A program made the translations under genes and the position numbers. DNA of 64,000 bases from Puniceibacterium sediminis. Its GTDB lineage: Bacteria > Pseudomonadota > Alphaproteobacteria > Rhodobacterales > Rhodobacteraceae. Numbering within the stretch: the first letter of the stretch is position 1; every line of letters begins with the position of its first letter. The stretch covers positions 62,001-126,000 of the forward strand of contig NZ_FZNN01000002.1 in NCBI RefSeq assembly GCF_900188035.1. The letters run 5' to 3'. This document shows, in pieces, positions 17,060 to 25,114 of this stretch. The notes beneath the pieces were generated by a model. That model saw only the letters and a list, made by a program, of their open reading frames with translations, made no database searches and had not been told where the DNA came from.

Positions 17060-17515
17060 TTAAGAATCATCTTTTTGTTGCTGCTCTTCTCGCTCGACTA
17101 TTACATTCAATTCGATGAGTTTTTTGAAATTTTTGCCGTCAACCGACCCCACCAACTCATAATCTCCGGTCGTTGCAAATTCTATTGTTTCTGGATCGAG
17201 AATTACGGGCAAGCAGATGGGTTTTTCGTTCCCAAATAGTTCTCTGAACTGATCGGTTTGATTTGCCACCATTTCTCCCTTGACGTGCATAAGATTTTGC
17301 TTGGATCCTTTGCGACGAAAGATGAACTCTAATTCGGCTTTTTCGAAAATGGAGACTTGAATGTAGAAGGCCAGCTGATCCGTCGGCGGCTCAGCATCTT
17401 TGGGGCCTGAGTACACGACTACGCCGCCCCGCGCGCCAATAATAATGTGCTTTCCCGAAGCCTCTCGACGTACTTCATCGCAGGCAATTGCATTCAGTAT
17501 TTTTGCGTTATGCAT
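17060..17515 (-). CDS. Uncharacterised protein, third gene of a toxin-antitoxin-like cassette
   Basis: A 151-residue soluble protein, MHNAKILNAIACDEVRREASG at the start, then IIIGARGGVVV, predominantly beta strand, ending in a charged tail (EREEQQQKDDS). The opening resembles DUF6941-type proteins of unknown function; I hold that loosely. Its ATG overlaps the stop of the XRE gene by 8 nt, so it is translated from the same message. The AT-rich codon use differs from the surrounding chromosome. As the distal gene of a three-gene operon it could be a second antidote, an effector or a sensor. No function can be assigned from sequence. Confidence 0.7.
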   Translation of the reverse strand: MHNAKILNAIACDEVRREASGKHIIIGARGGVVVYSGPKDAEPPTDQLAFYIQVSIFEKAELEFIFRRKGSKQNLMHVKGEMVANQTDQFRELFGNEKPICLPVILDPETIEFATTGDYELVGSVDGKNFKKLIELNVIVEREEQQQKDDS

Positions 17516-17954
17516 TTTGTCTAACGAAGTTCGATTGCTCTACAGACTTGCTTTTCACTGTAAAACCCTCTTTTCTAACATTTCTGTCTTGTGGTGAACG
17601 AGAGAAGTCAGCAAACATTTTCGCGGACTCTACCCAGTGACCGCTTATCTCTGGGATGTGAACAGAGTTTGACGTTGCGGCCGAAACTGAAGTGAGTTTT
17701 TCGCACTCCACATTGAGTCTAGCACCCATGCTCCGAAGGATCTTTGCGAGAGTTTTTATATTAGCATTTGGCCTTTTCCCGTTAATTGTTTTGGAGAGTG
17801 ATGAGGGGTCTATTCCGCTCAATTCGGCAAGATCTTTAAGGGAATTCCCGTCTTTTTTGTATTCATCGAAGCAAGCTTGAAGGGCTTCGATGGCGCGGCG
17901 AACATCTTTGTCGGCTCCAAATTCAATTTTTAATTTTTGCAAGCTACCGCTCAT
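17508..17954 (-). CDS. XRE-family helix-turn-helix regulator (antitoxin candidate)
   Basis: A 148-residue protein with a central Cro/CI-type HTH: SLKDLAELSGIDPSSLSKTING, then NIKTLAKILRSMGARL. A C-terminal region of about 70 residues follows, the layout of HigA-like antitoxins. The ATG at 17954 makes an ATGA overlap with the stop of the upstream gene; an in-frame GTG exists 12 nt earlier. Likely roles are repression of its own operon, through the palindromes upstream, and neutralisation of the product of the first gene. AT-rich compared with flanks. Confidence 0.8.
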   Translation of the reverse strand: MSGSLQKLKIEFGADKDVRRAIEALQACFDEYKKDGNSLKDLAELSGIDPSSLSKTINGKRPNANIKTLAKILRSMGARLNVECEKLTSVSAATSNSVHIPEISGHWVESAKMFADFSRSPQDRNVRKEGFTVKSKSVEQSNFVRQNA

Positions 17955-18463
17955 GCCGTTCTCCACTTCGAAAATGCTCTTTCAGGTCTATTTGAGCCTA
18001 TAGGCTCTGGTTTTGTTTCTTTTGGGATGTTCCATCTTGCCCAACTGTCTCTGACGTCTTTACAAGATGACAGCCAATTAAGGTCTGCTCTTGGTAGAAG
18101 CAAGCACCCTACAAAAACATCCTTGCTAGGGATTAACCCTAGCAATCGGTAGTTCATCGGCTCTCTGAAGCGCATCTGCCAACACATACTACCCGCTGGC
18201 TTTAAGCCTTTCATGTCGCCATCTGTACCTTCGGTGTCCGGAGTTGCTACTGTAAGTACATCCCCACGACAGAACGCCGCCAACTGCTGATGTATCGCGA
18301 TTAGCCTTTTTGTTGGCACGTCTGATGAGTTGAGGTCCAGCGCCGACAAGATTAGTGGTCTTAGAAGAACACACCTTGGCTGTGTGTCGTCGGGGTCTAA
18401 GAAAAGAGGCGAGTAGCGGCGAATAGCTCCCTGTCGTTCGAGTTGTGTAAGAAATGCACTCAT
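17951..18463 (-). CDS. Possible RelE/HigB-like toxin, first gene of the cassette
   Basis: A 170-residue protein. The second half (GSMCWQMRFREPMNYRLLG, SKDVFVGCLLLPRADL, CKDVRDSWARW) has the alternating strand pattern seen in RelE/HigB-superfamily mRNA interferase relatives and their non-toxic homologues. Its position directly before an XRE gene, with a 4-nt overlap, supports that reading. The N-terminal half has no clear match. ATG at 18463 follows a perfect 12-bp palindrome; an alternative TTG at 18478 adds five residues and lies inside the same region. The toxin assignment is inference from fold-like pattern and context. Confidence 0.6.
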   Translation of the reverse strand: MSAFLTQLERQGAIRRYSPLFLDPDDTQPRCVLLRPLILSALDLNSSDVPTKRLIAIHQQLAAFCRGDVLTVATPDTEGTDGDMKGLKPAGSMCWQMRFREPMNYRLLGLIPSKDVFVGCLLLPRADLNWLSSCKDVRDSWARWNIPKETKPEPIGSNRPERAFSKWRTA

Positions 18464-18464
18464 G

Positions 18465-18476
18465 GACTTTAAAGTC
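18465..18476. promoter_or_regulatory. 12-bp palindrome at the cassette operon start
   Basis: GACTTTAAAGTC is a perfect palindrome immediately before the ATG of the toxin-like gene. It is a good candidate operator for the XRE protein encoded second in the operon. Confidence 0.6.
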
Positions 18477-18529
18477 AATACCTTGAGGAAAAGTTTACAG
18501 TTTGCGCGGAGCGAGCCGTCATCTTAAAC

Positions 18530-18548
18530 AACTTCAAGTTAGCTAGCT
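18530..18548. promoter_or_regulatory. Adjacent palindromes upstream of the cassette operon
   Basis: AACTTCAAGTT (perfect 5-bp arms around one base) is directly followed by AGCTAGCT (perfect 8-bp palindrome), about 55-70 nt upstream of the first gene. It may be a second operator or a promoter-overlapping site. Confidence 0.45.
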
Positions 18549-18587
18549 CGAATGTGGTAGCAAGGAGAAAATGCACATTCCCCCACA

Positions 18588-18667
18588 CCCCGCCCGGAAT
18601 CAAGCCGTAGGCGCCGGGCGAGCGCCTGCCCGTTCGGGCGGGCTGGCGCTTTGGTGACGGCAGTGCC
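18588..18667 (-). repeat. Right inverted repeat of the AT-rich cassette
   Basis: An 80-bp element that is the reverse complement of 16937-17014 apart from a few mismatches and short indels. The two copies face each other across 1573 bp of AT-rich DNA holding three genes. No transposase lies between them. Confidence 0.85.
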
Positions 18668-18731
18668 GATTTCGGGGGGAAGATGTGGTTGAGGGATAAA
18701 GTGCCTTGCTTAGATGTTGTGGCGCCATCCC

Positions 18732-18799
18732 ACGGGCAGGCGCTCGCCCGGCGCGGGTTGCGCTTTGTGCCTGACGGGCAGGTGTTTGCCCGGTGCGGG
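18732..18799 (+). repeat. Tandem pair of REP-like cores
   Basis: Two 26-bp units, beginning ACGGGCAGGCGCTCGCCCGG (18732) and ACGGGCAGGTGTTTGCCCGG (18774), lie 42 bp apart and differ at only a few C/T positions. Each can fold as CGGGC...GCCCG. The same core occurs inside both flanking inverted repeats, giving four copies within 1.9 kb. The stretch 18668-18951 holds nothing else that I can call apart from the gpmI leader. Confidence 0.7.
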
Positions 18800-18951
18800 G
18801 GAGGGCGTTTGTGGATGGGGCGGCACATCGTTGGGTGGGGGCCGCGTGTGATCTGACGTTGAAAAGAAGGCGATGGCCGCACCCCCTCCACATCCTGCAC
18901 AACCTCTGTTAGACCGCGCACAAATCATTCTTACCTCAAAGGGTGCGCCTC

Positions 18952-20472
18952 ATGACCACTCCGAAACCCGTTGTTCTGACCATCCTTGACGGCTGGGGGC
19001 TGCGCGATGACCCGACCGCGAATGCGCCTGTCCTTGCCCGCACGCCCAATATGGACTGGCTGTCGGCCAATTGTCCCAAGGCCAAGCTGATCACCCATGG
19101 CCCCGACGTGGGGCTGCCGACGGGGCAGATGGGCAATTCCGAAGTGGGGCACACCAATATCGGCGCGGGGCGGATCGTGGCGATGGATCTGGGGCAGATC
19201 GACCTTGCGATCGAGGATGGGTCGTTCTTTAAAAACCCCGCCGTTCTGGACATGATCCAGACCTTGCAGGACAGCAACGGCACCGCGCATCTGATGGGGG
19301 TGGTCAGTAATGGCGGGGTGCATGGGCACCTGAACCACATCTTTGCCGCGGCCAAGGCGATCAGCCAGACCGGTGTGCCGGTGCTGATCCATGCGATCAC
19401 CGACGGGCGCGACGTTGCGCCGAAATCCGCCGCTGGTTTCATTGAAAAGCTGCAAAAGCGGCTGCCGCAGAATGTCGGGATCGCCACGGTGATCGGGCGG
19501 TATTACGCCATGGACCGCGACAACCGGTGGGAGCGGGTGCAGACCGCCTATGATGCGATGGTGAATGGCAAGGGTGACCACGCTGACACCGCCAAGCAGG
19601 CCGTCGCGCAGGCCTACGGCGCTGACATCACGGATGAATTCATCCCCGCCACGGTGATTGACGGCTATGACGGTATCCGCGACGGCGACGGGTTCTTTTG
19701 CCTGAACTTCCGGGCTGACCGGGCGCGGGAAATCCTTGCCGCCATTGGTGCGCCCGGGTTTGACGGGTTTGATCGGGGGACGATGCCGAAGCTGGCGAGT
19801 TTCCTGGGCATGGTCGAGTATTCCGAGGATCACGCCAGGTACATGACCACGGTGTTCCCCAAGCGCGAGTTGCACAACACGCTGGGCGAATGGGTGGCCA
19901 AGCAGGGCAAGACGCAGTTCCGTCTGGCCGAGACCGAAAAGTACCCGCATGTGACGTTTTTCCTGAACGGGGGCAAGGAAACGCCCGAGCCGCATGAGGA
20001 TCGCTTCATGCCGCAGTCGCCCAAGGTGGCGACCTATGATTTGCAGCCCGAGATGTCTTCGGCGGAAGTGACGGACAAGTTTGTCGAGGCGATCGAGCAG
20101 GGCTATGACCTGATCATCACCAACTATGCCAACCCGGACATGGTGGGGCATACCGGTGACCTGAAGGCGGCGATCAAGGCCTGCGAAGCGGTGGACAAGG
20201 GTCTGGGCCGCGTGATCGAGGCCGTGAAGGCGGCGGGCGGTGCGATGATTGTCACCGCGGACCATGGCAATTGCGAAACCATGATTGATCCCGAAACCGG
20301 CGGGCCGCATACGGCGCATACGCTGAACCTTGTTCCGGTGATCCTGCTTGGCGGGCCGAAAAAGGCAAAGCTGCGCGATGGGCGCTTGTCGGACCTTGCT
20401 CCGACGCTGTTGCAGCTGATGGGGCTGGAGCAGCCCGAGGAGATGACCGGGAAGAGCCTGCTTCTGCCATGA
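18952..20472 (+). CDS. gpmI: 2,3-bisphosphoglycerate-independent phosphoglycerate mutase
   Basis: A 506-residue alkaline-phosphatase-superfamily mutase that interconverts 3- and 2-phosphoglycerate in glycolysis and gluconeogenesis, using two Mn ions and a phosphoserine. TILDGWGLRDD gives the first metal Asp, GQMGNSEVGHTNIGAG contains the nucleophile Ser63, and the C-terminal metal site is ADHGN and GGPHTAHT. The length is typical. The ATG at 18952 lies 8 nt after AAAGGG. It overlaps the next gene by 4 nt (ATGA), starting the conserved Rhodobacteraceae block gpmI-envC-ctpA-rppH. Confidence 0.97.
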   Translation: MTTPKPVVLTILDGWGLRDDPTANAPVLARTPNMDWLSANCPKAKLITHGPDVGLPTGQMGNSEVGHTNIGAGRIVAMDLGQIDLAIEDGSFFKNPAVLDMIQTLQDSNGTAHLMGVVSNGGVHGHLNHIFAAAKAISQTGVPVLIHAITDGRDVAPKSAAGFIEKLQKRLPQNVGIATVIGRYYAMDRDNRWERVQTAYDAMVNGKGDHADTAKQAVAQAYGADITDEFIPATVIDGYDGIRDGDGFFCLNFRADRAREILAAIGAPGFDGFDRGTMPKLASFLGMVEYSEDHARYMTTVFPKRELHNTLGEWVAKQGKTQFRLAETEKYPHVTFFLNGGKETPEPHEDRFMPQSPKVATYDLQPEMSSAEVTDKFVEAIEQGYDLIITNYANPDMVGHTGDLKAAIKACEAVDKGLGRVIEAVKAAGGAMIVTADHGNCETMIDPETGGPHTAHTLNLVPVILLGGPKKAKLRDGRLSDLAPTLLQLMGLEQPEEMTGKSLLLP

Positions 20473-21593
20473 TGCGGGCGGCGCTCTTTCTGCTGCTCTT
20501 TGCCACGCCGCTTGCGGCGCAGACCGGGCCCGCAGATGCGGCAAGGGCGGCGGCGGATCAGCTGGAGGAGGCGAGCCGGCAGCTTGACCGTGCAGATGGT
20601 GTGCGTGACCGGATCAAGGCGCTGACGGATGTCGTGCGCGCCTATGAGGCCGGCCTTTCCGCCATGCGGGACGGGCTGCGCGGCGCGGCCATTCGGGAAA
20701 CCGAACTGCGCCGCGATTTGCGTGGTCGCGAGGATGAGGTGGCCGGGCTGTTGGGCATCCTTCAGGGCATCGGCGGGTCTGCCGCGCCGGAAACCCTGAT
20801 GCACCCGGGCGGGCCGCTGGCCACCGCGCGGGCGGGAATGTTGCTGGCGGGGGTGACCCCGGGGCTTGCCGCGCGGGCGACATCGCTGCGCGGCGAGTTG
20901 GAAGAGGTCACAACCCTGCGCCAGTTGCAGGCGGATGCGATCAAGACGCTGCAAGAGGGGCTGGCCGGGGTGCAACGGGCGCGGACCGAGCTGAGCCAGG
21001 CGATGGACAGCCGCACCGACCTGCCGATGCGATTTACCGAAGACCCGGTGCGCACGGCGATCCTGATTGCTGCCACCGAAACGCTGGAAGGTTTTGCCAG
21101 TGGTCTGAGCAATGTGACCGAAGAGGATTCGGTGAGCGAGTTGCCATCTATCGAGTCGCGTATGGGCACATTGCCGATGCCCGTGTCCGGCAAGATCCTG
21201 CGCCGGGCGGGCGAAGCCGATGCCGCCGGGGTCGAACGGCCCGGTATTGTCGTGGCGACACGTCCCGGGGCGCTTGTGACGTCGCCGACGGCGGCGACGA
21301 TCCGCTATCGTGGGCCGCTGCTGGACTATGGATTGGTGACAATCCTTGAACCGCAGGCGGATCTGTTGTTTGTGCTTGCGGGACTCGACATTGTTTATGG
21401 CGAGATTGGCGAAGTGCTGAGTGCGGGCGCGCCTGTTGGCCTGATGGGCGGGACTGAGGCCGAAACTGGTGACATGCTGTCACCAATTGGTGAAAGGGCT
21501 GGAAACGCCCGGCCGGAAACGCTCTATATAGAGGTCAGGCAGGGCGATACGCCCGTGGACCCAATGACCTGGTTTTTAACCGACAAGGGATGA
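20469..21593 (+). CDS. Murein hydrolase activator, EnvC/LytM family
   Basis: A 374-residue exported protein with a signal peptide (MMRAALFLLLFATPLAAQ), then long heptad-rich coiled coil (about residues 25-200) and a C-terminal LytM domain (about 250-370). The LytM domain has lost the metal ligands: the usual HxG, HG and HLHFE blocks read RPGIVV, EPQADL and ETLYIEV. So, like E. coli EnvC, it should activate amidases instead of cutting peptidoglycan itself. It is translationally coupled to gpmI and followed at 5 nt by ctpA, so probably one envelope-maintenance operon. Confidence 0.88.
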   Translation: MMRAALFLLLFATPLAAQTGPADAARAAADQLEEASRQLDRADGVRDRIKALTDVVRAYEAGLSAMRDGLRGAAIRETELRRDLRGREDEVAGLLGILQGIGGSAAPETLMHPGGPLATARAGMLLAGVTPGLAARATSLRGELEEVTTLRQLQADAIKTLQEGLAGVQRARTELSQAMDSRTDLPMRFTEDPVRTAILIAATETLEGFASGLSNVTEEDSVSELPSIESRMGTLPMPVSGKILRRAGEADAAGVERPGIVVATRPGALVTSPTAATIRYRGPLLDYGLVTILEPQADLLFVLAGLDIVYGEIGEVLSAGAPVGLMGGTEAETGDMLSPIGERAGNARPETLYIEVRQGDTPVDPMTWFLTDKG

Positions 21594-21597
21594 CACT

Positions 21598-22935
21598 ATG
21601 AAGAAATTCGTCATGGCCGCGATGGGCGGTACGCTCGCCGGCGTGATCGCGACCACGCAGTTCGTGGGTCCGCTATTGGCGCAAGAGGGTGCCAAGACCA
21701 CAAGCGTCTATGAACAGCTTGACCTGTTTGGTGACATCTTTGAGCGCATCCGCGCGCAATACGTCGAGGAAGTGGACGAGAAGAAGCTGATCGAGGCGGC
21801 CATCAACGGCATGCTGACATCGCTGGATCCGCATTCGAGCTACCTGTCGCCGGATGACGCCGACAACATGCGTGTGCAGACACGCGGCGAATTCGGCGGT
21901 CTGGGCATCGAAGTCACCCAGGAAGAGGGCTTTGTCAAAGTTGTGTCGCCCATCGACGGCACCCCTGCCGCCGAGGCCGGGATCGAATCCGGCGATTTCA
22001 TCACCCATGTGGACGGTGAATCGGTTCTGGGTCTGACGCTGGACGCGGCTGTCGATCTGATGCGCGGCCCGGTCGGGTCGGAGATCGTGATCACCGTTGT
22101 GCGTGAGGATCAGCCCGAGCCGTTCGACGTGTCGATCATCCGCGACACCATCACCCTGCAGGCCGTGCGCACCCGTACCGAGGGCGAGACTGTCGTGCTG
22201 CGTGTGACCACGTTCAACGATCAGACCACTTCGGGACTTGAGGAGGGTTTGGCCAAGGAAGTCGAAGCCGCCGGCGGCATCGACAACGTGAACGGCTTTG
22301 TCCTGGATCTGCGCAACAACCCGGGCGGTCTGCTGACGCAGGCGATCCGTGTGTCGGATTCCTTCCTTGAGAAGGGTGAGATCGTATCGACCCGTGGCCG
22401 TGATCTGGCCGATGGCGAACGTTACAACGCAACCGAAGGCGATCTGGCGCAGGGCAAGCCCATCGTGGTGCTGATCAACGGTGGATCGGCTTCGGCGTCG
22501 GAAATCGTGGCGGGTGCCTTGCAGGATCACCGCCGGGCGATTGTTGTCGGCACCAAGAGCTTTGGCAAAGGGTCGGTTCAGACGGTGATGCCGCTGCGTG
22601 GCGATGGGGCGATGCGCCTGACCACGGCGCGGTATTACACGCCGTCGGGTCGTTCGATCCAGGCGCTGGGCGTGTCCCCGGACATCATCGTTCAGCAGCC
22701 CCGGCGCGATGCCGCATCGGAAGAGGAAGAGCCCGGTACAACACCGGCGTCGCGTTCCGAGGCTGATCTGCGCGGATCGCTGAACAACGACAGCCTGACC
22801 GAGGATGAGATCCGCCAGATCGAAGAGGATCGTGCCAAGGCCGAAACCGCAGCCGCGCTGCGCGAAGAGGATTACCAGCTGGCCTATGCCATCGACATCC
22901 TCAAGGGTCTGTCGGCACTGGGTCCGCAAGAGTAA
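21598..22935 (+). CDS. ctpA: Carboxyl-terminal processing peptidase (S41)
   Basis: A 445-residue periplasmic serine protease: N-terminal signal or anchor (residues 1-28), PDZ domain around RGEFGGLGIEVTQEEGFVKV to VREDQPEPF, and an S41 catalytic core. The Ser-Lys dyad is visible as Ser299 in GGSASASEIVAG and Lys324 in GTKSFGKGSVQ, 25 residues apart as in the family. A Glu/Asp/Arg-rich tail precedes the C-terminus. CtpA proteases trim exported proteins and peptidoglycan hydrolases, which fits the envC neighbour. A good terminator follows. Confidence 0.95.
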   Translation: MKKFVMAAMGGTLAGVIATTQFVGPLLAQEGAKTTSVYEQLDLFGDIFERIRAQYVEEVDEKKLIEAAINGMLTSLDPHSSYLSPDDADNMRVQTRGEFGGLGIEVTQEEGFVKVVSPIDGTPAAEAGIESGDFITHVDGESVLGLTLDAAVDLMRGPVGSEIVITVVREDQPEPFDVSIIRDTITLQAVRTRTEGETVVLRVTTFNDQTTSGLEEGLAKEVEAAGGIDNVNGFVLDLRNNPGGLLTQAIRVSDSFLEKGEIVSTRGRDLADGERYNATEGDLAQGKPIVVLINGGSASASEIVAGALQDHRRAIVVGTKSFGKGSVQTVMPLRGDGAMRLTTARYYTPSGRSIQALGVSPDIIVQQPRRDAASEEEEPGTTPASRSEADLRGSLNNDSLTEDEIRQIEEDRAKAETAAALREEDYQLAYAIDILKGLSALGPQE

Positions 22936-22959
22936 CCTCTTTGGGATGAAAGACATAAG

Positions 22960-22986
22960 CGCCCCGCCGGTTTTGGTGGGGCGTTT
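22960..22986 (+). terminator. Terminator after ctpA
   Basis: 9-bp stem CGCCCCGCC / GGTGGGGCG (one G-U pair) with a 6-nt loop, followed by TTTGC. It closes the gpmI-envC-ctpA transcription unit. Confidence 0.7.
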
Positions 22987-23058
22987 GCATTTGCAGCAGG
23001 GCTGGCATGGTGCGTGCGAACGTCGTATCCAGCGCAAGGTTCAGGAAAGGCAGCCCCC

Positions 23059-23556
23059 ATGACCCCCGATGAGATCGCCAGACTTCCCTATCGTCCCTGT
23101 GTCGGCGTGATGCTGGCAAACAGCCGGGGCGAGGTGTTCGTGGGCCAGCGAATCGACAATGACGCCGCCGCCTGGCAGATGCCGCAGGGCGGTGTCGACA
23201 AGGGCGAGGCGCCGCAGGACGCCGCCCTGCGCGAGCTGTGGGAAGAGACCGGGGTGAGTGCCGATCTGGTGACGGTCGCGGCGCAGACCGAGGATTGGAT
23301 CAATTACGATCTGCCGCATGAGCTTGTCCCCCGGATCTGGAAGGGGCGGTTTCGCGGGCAAAAGCAGAAATGGTTCCTGCTGCGGTTTCACGGCGCGGAC
23401 AGCGATGTGAACATCGCCACCGACCACCCGGAGTTTTCCGAATGGCGCTGGTTGCCGACCTCGGAACTGGTGGCGAACATCGTGCCGTTCAAGCGCGCGG
23501 TTTATGAACAGGTGCTGGCGGCCTTTGGTGATGCCCTGCGGGAACCGGGGGCCTGA
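23059..23556 (+). CDS. rppH: RNA pyrophosphohydrolase (Nudix)
   Basis: A 165-residue Nudix hydrolase that removes pyrophosphate from 5'-triphosphorylated RNA (or hydrolyses dinucleoside polyphosphates), starting 5'-end-dependent mRNA decay. [10 protein letters not shown] at the start and [13 protein letters not shown] lead into the Nudix helix [17 protein letters not shown]. The [20 protein letters not shown] segment is the RppH/IalA signature. ATG at 23059 follows AGGAAAGG. It converges with the transglycosylase gene, with only 7 nt between the stops. Confidence 0.93.
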   Translation: MTPDEIARLPYRPCVGVMLANSRGEVFVGQRIDNDAAAWQMPQGGVDKGEAPQDAALRELWEETGVSADLVTVAAQTEDWINYDLPHELVPRIWKGRFRGQKQKWFLLRFHGADSDVNIATDHPEFSEWRWLPTSELVANIVPFKRAVYEQVLAAFGDALREPGA

Positions 23557-23563
23557 GCCACCG

Positions 23564-24901
23564 TTAGCGCAGCTGTGACAGCACGCGGAGCGAGGCATAG
23601 CCATCCGGCGGCATCCCGACGGAGTGCTGGAACCGCCGCACCGCTTCGATCGTCAGGGGGCCGACGCGGCCATCAACGCCCTTGGTATCAAAGCCACGCG
23701 CGGTCAGCCGGTGCTGCATTTCCTGCCGTTCGTCAAAGCTGAGCGCGCGGTCTTCGCGGGGCCAGTCGGCACGGATCGGCCCGCGTCCGCGCAGACGGTC
23801 GCTGAGGTGACCGACACCGATCACATAGGCATCCGCGGTGTTGTAGCGTTCGATTACCGAGAAATTCTTGAAGATCAGAAAGGCCGCACCTTTCGCGCCC
23901 GCTGGTAGCAGCACCGAGGCCGAGCCGTAGTCCGGCACCGGCGCACCATCCATGCCGAGCACGCCGCGCCGGGCCCAGTCGCTGGGCATGTGGAGGTTGT
24001 CGCGTTTCGCCTGGGCATAGTCGAACGCGGCGGGCAGGCGCACCTCAACCCCCCATGGCATGCCTTTGACCCAGCCGTAACGCGCGAGGTAAGCGGCGGT
24101 TGATGCCAGCGCATCGGTGGGATCGTCCGACCAGATGTCGCGCCGCCCGTCGCCGTCGAAATCGACGGCAAGTGCTTCGTAGGACGTCGGGATGAACTGG
24201 GTATGGCCCATGGCGCCGGCCCAGCTGCCGGTCATGGTTTCGGGGGCGGTATCGCCGTTTTGCAGGATCTTGAGCGCGGCGATCAACTGTTCCTCGAAAA
24301 ATGCGCCGCGCCTGCTGTCATAGGCCAGCGTCGCCAGCGAATTCACGATGTTCATCGAACCGCGAAAGGTGCCGTAGGCCGATTCCAGCCCCCAGATGGC
24401 CACGACGACTTCCTTGTCGACGCCGTAGGTCGCCTCGATCCGGTTCAGCACTGAGGCGTTCTGTTGCAGGGCGGCGCGGCCATTGGCGATACGGGTGTCC
24501 GACGCGGCGCTGTCGAGGTAATCCCAGATCGATTTGGTGAATTCGGATTGGTTTGCATCGCGGCGGATGACTTCGGGGTCAAAGCGGGCATGGGCAAAGG
24601 CGCGGTCGAACACCGCATTGCTGATCCCGGCGTTGAGCGCGCGACTGCGAAAGCCACGTATCCAATCGTCAAAGCCGGGGTTGTCGGCGGAGGGCGGGGC
24701 GGATTTTGTCGCGATCGTGCCGGGCCTGACCGCGGGACGGACCGAGGTATGCGGCGCCTCGGCCGTGACCACGGGGGCCACTGCGGTTTCGGTGTCAACC
24801 GGTCGTGGGGCCGGACGGATCGACGTTTCCGTCGGCCCGGCAAAAGCGCCACCGCAAAGAAGGACCGAGGTTATGGCCCCGCGAATCACATGCCTGTTCA
24901 T
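23564..24901 (-). CDS. Lytic murein transglycosylase, MltB family with peptidoglycan-binding domain
   Basis: A 445-residue exported enzyme cleaving the MurNAc-GlcNAc bond to 1,6-anhydro-muropeptides. Order: signal peptide (MNRHVIRGAITSVLLCGGAFA), a Pro/Thr/Val-rich linker of about 60 residues, and an SLT_2 catalytic domain. The catalytic Glu lies in AIWGLESAYG, and TGSWAGAMGHTQFIPTSY and FDGDGRRDIW are conserved MltB blocks. A C-terminal peptidoglycan-binding domain follows (RLTARGFDTKGVDGRVGPLT). The ATG at 24901 is chosen because the signal peptide begins there. Confidence 0.93.
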   Translation of the reverse strand: MNRHVIRGAITSVLLCGGAFAGPTETSIRPAPRPVDTETAVAPVVTAEAPHTSVRPAVRPGTIATKSAPPSADNPGFDDWIRGFRSRALNAGISNAVFDRAFAHARFDPEVIRRDANQSEFTKSIWDYLDSAASDTRIANGRAALQQNASVLNRIEATYGVDKEVVVAIWGLESAYGTFRGSMNIVNSLATLAYDSRRGAFFEEQLIAALKILQNGDTAPETMTGSWAGAMGHTQFIPTSYEALAVDFDGDGRRDIWSDDPTDALASTAAYLARYGWVKGMPWGVEVRLPAAFDYAQAKRDNLHMPSDWARRGVLGMDGAPVPDYGSASVLLPAGAKGAAFLIFKNFSVIERYNTADAYVIGVGHLSDRLRGRGPIRADWPREDRALSFDERQEMQHRLTARGFDTKGVDGRVGPLTIEAVRRFQHSVGMPPDGYASLRVLSQLR

Positions 24902-25114
24902 GGGTTTACCCTGATGAGTTGCCTGTTTTTTTATGGAGTGTACGTTGAATGGGGCGATTTCGGAAGTAATCAACTTTGCGTGTCGCAAGACCGGCGGATT
25001 TCAACCCGACGCTATGAAACCACGCCCGAGGCGCAGCTGGGAGGGAGGTGTAGGAGCCCAGGGGGGACTGTGATAGCAATGGAAGCCAGATAGGTACAAA
25101 TGGAGGCTCTGGTG

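Noticed and set aside
18931-20544. A 537-codon open frame antisense to gpmI
   Set aside because: gpmI is unmistakable on the plus strand; the antisense frame has no recognisable motif and lacks a ribosome site.
21673-23037. A 454-codon open frame antisense to ctpA
   Set aside because: High-GC shadow of ctpA with no family features.
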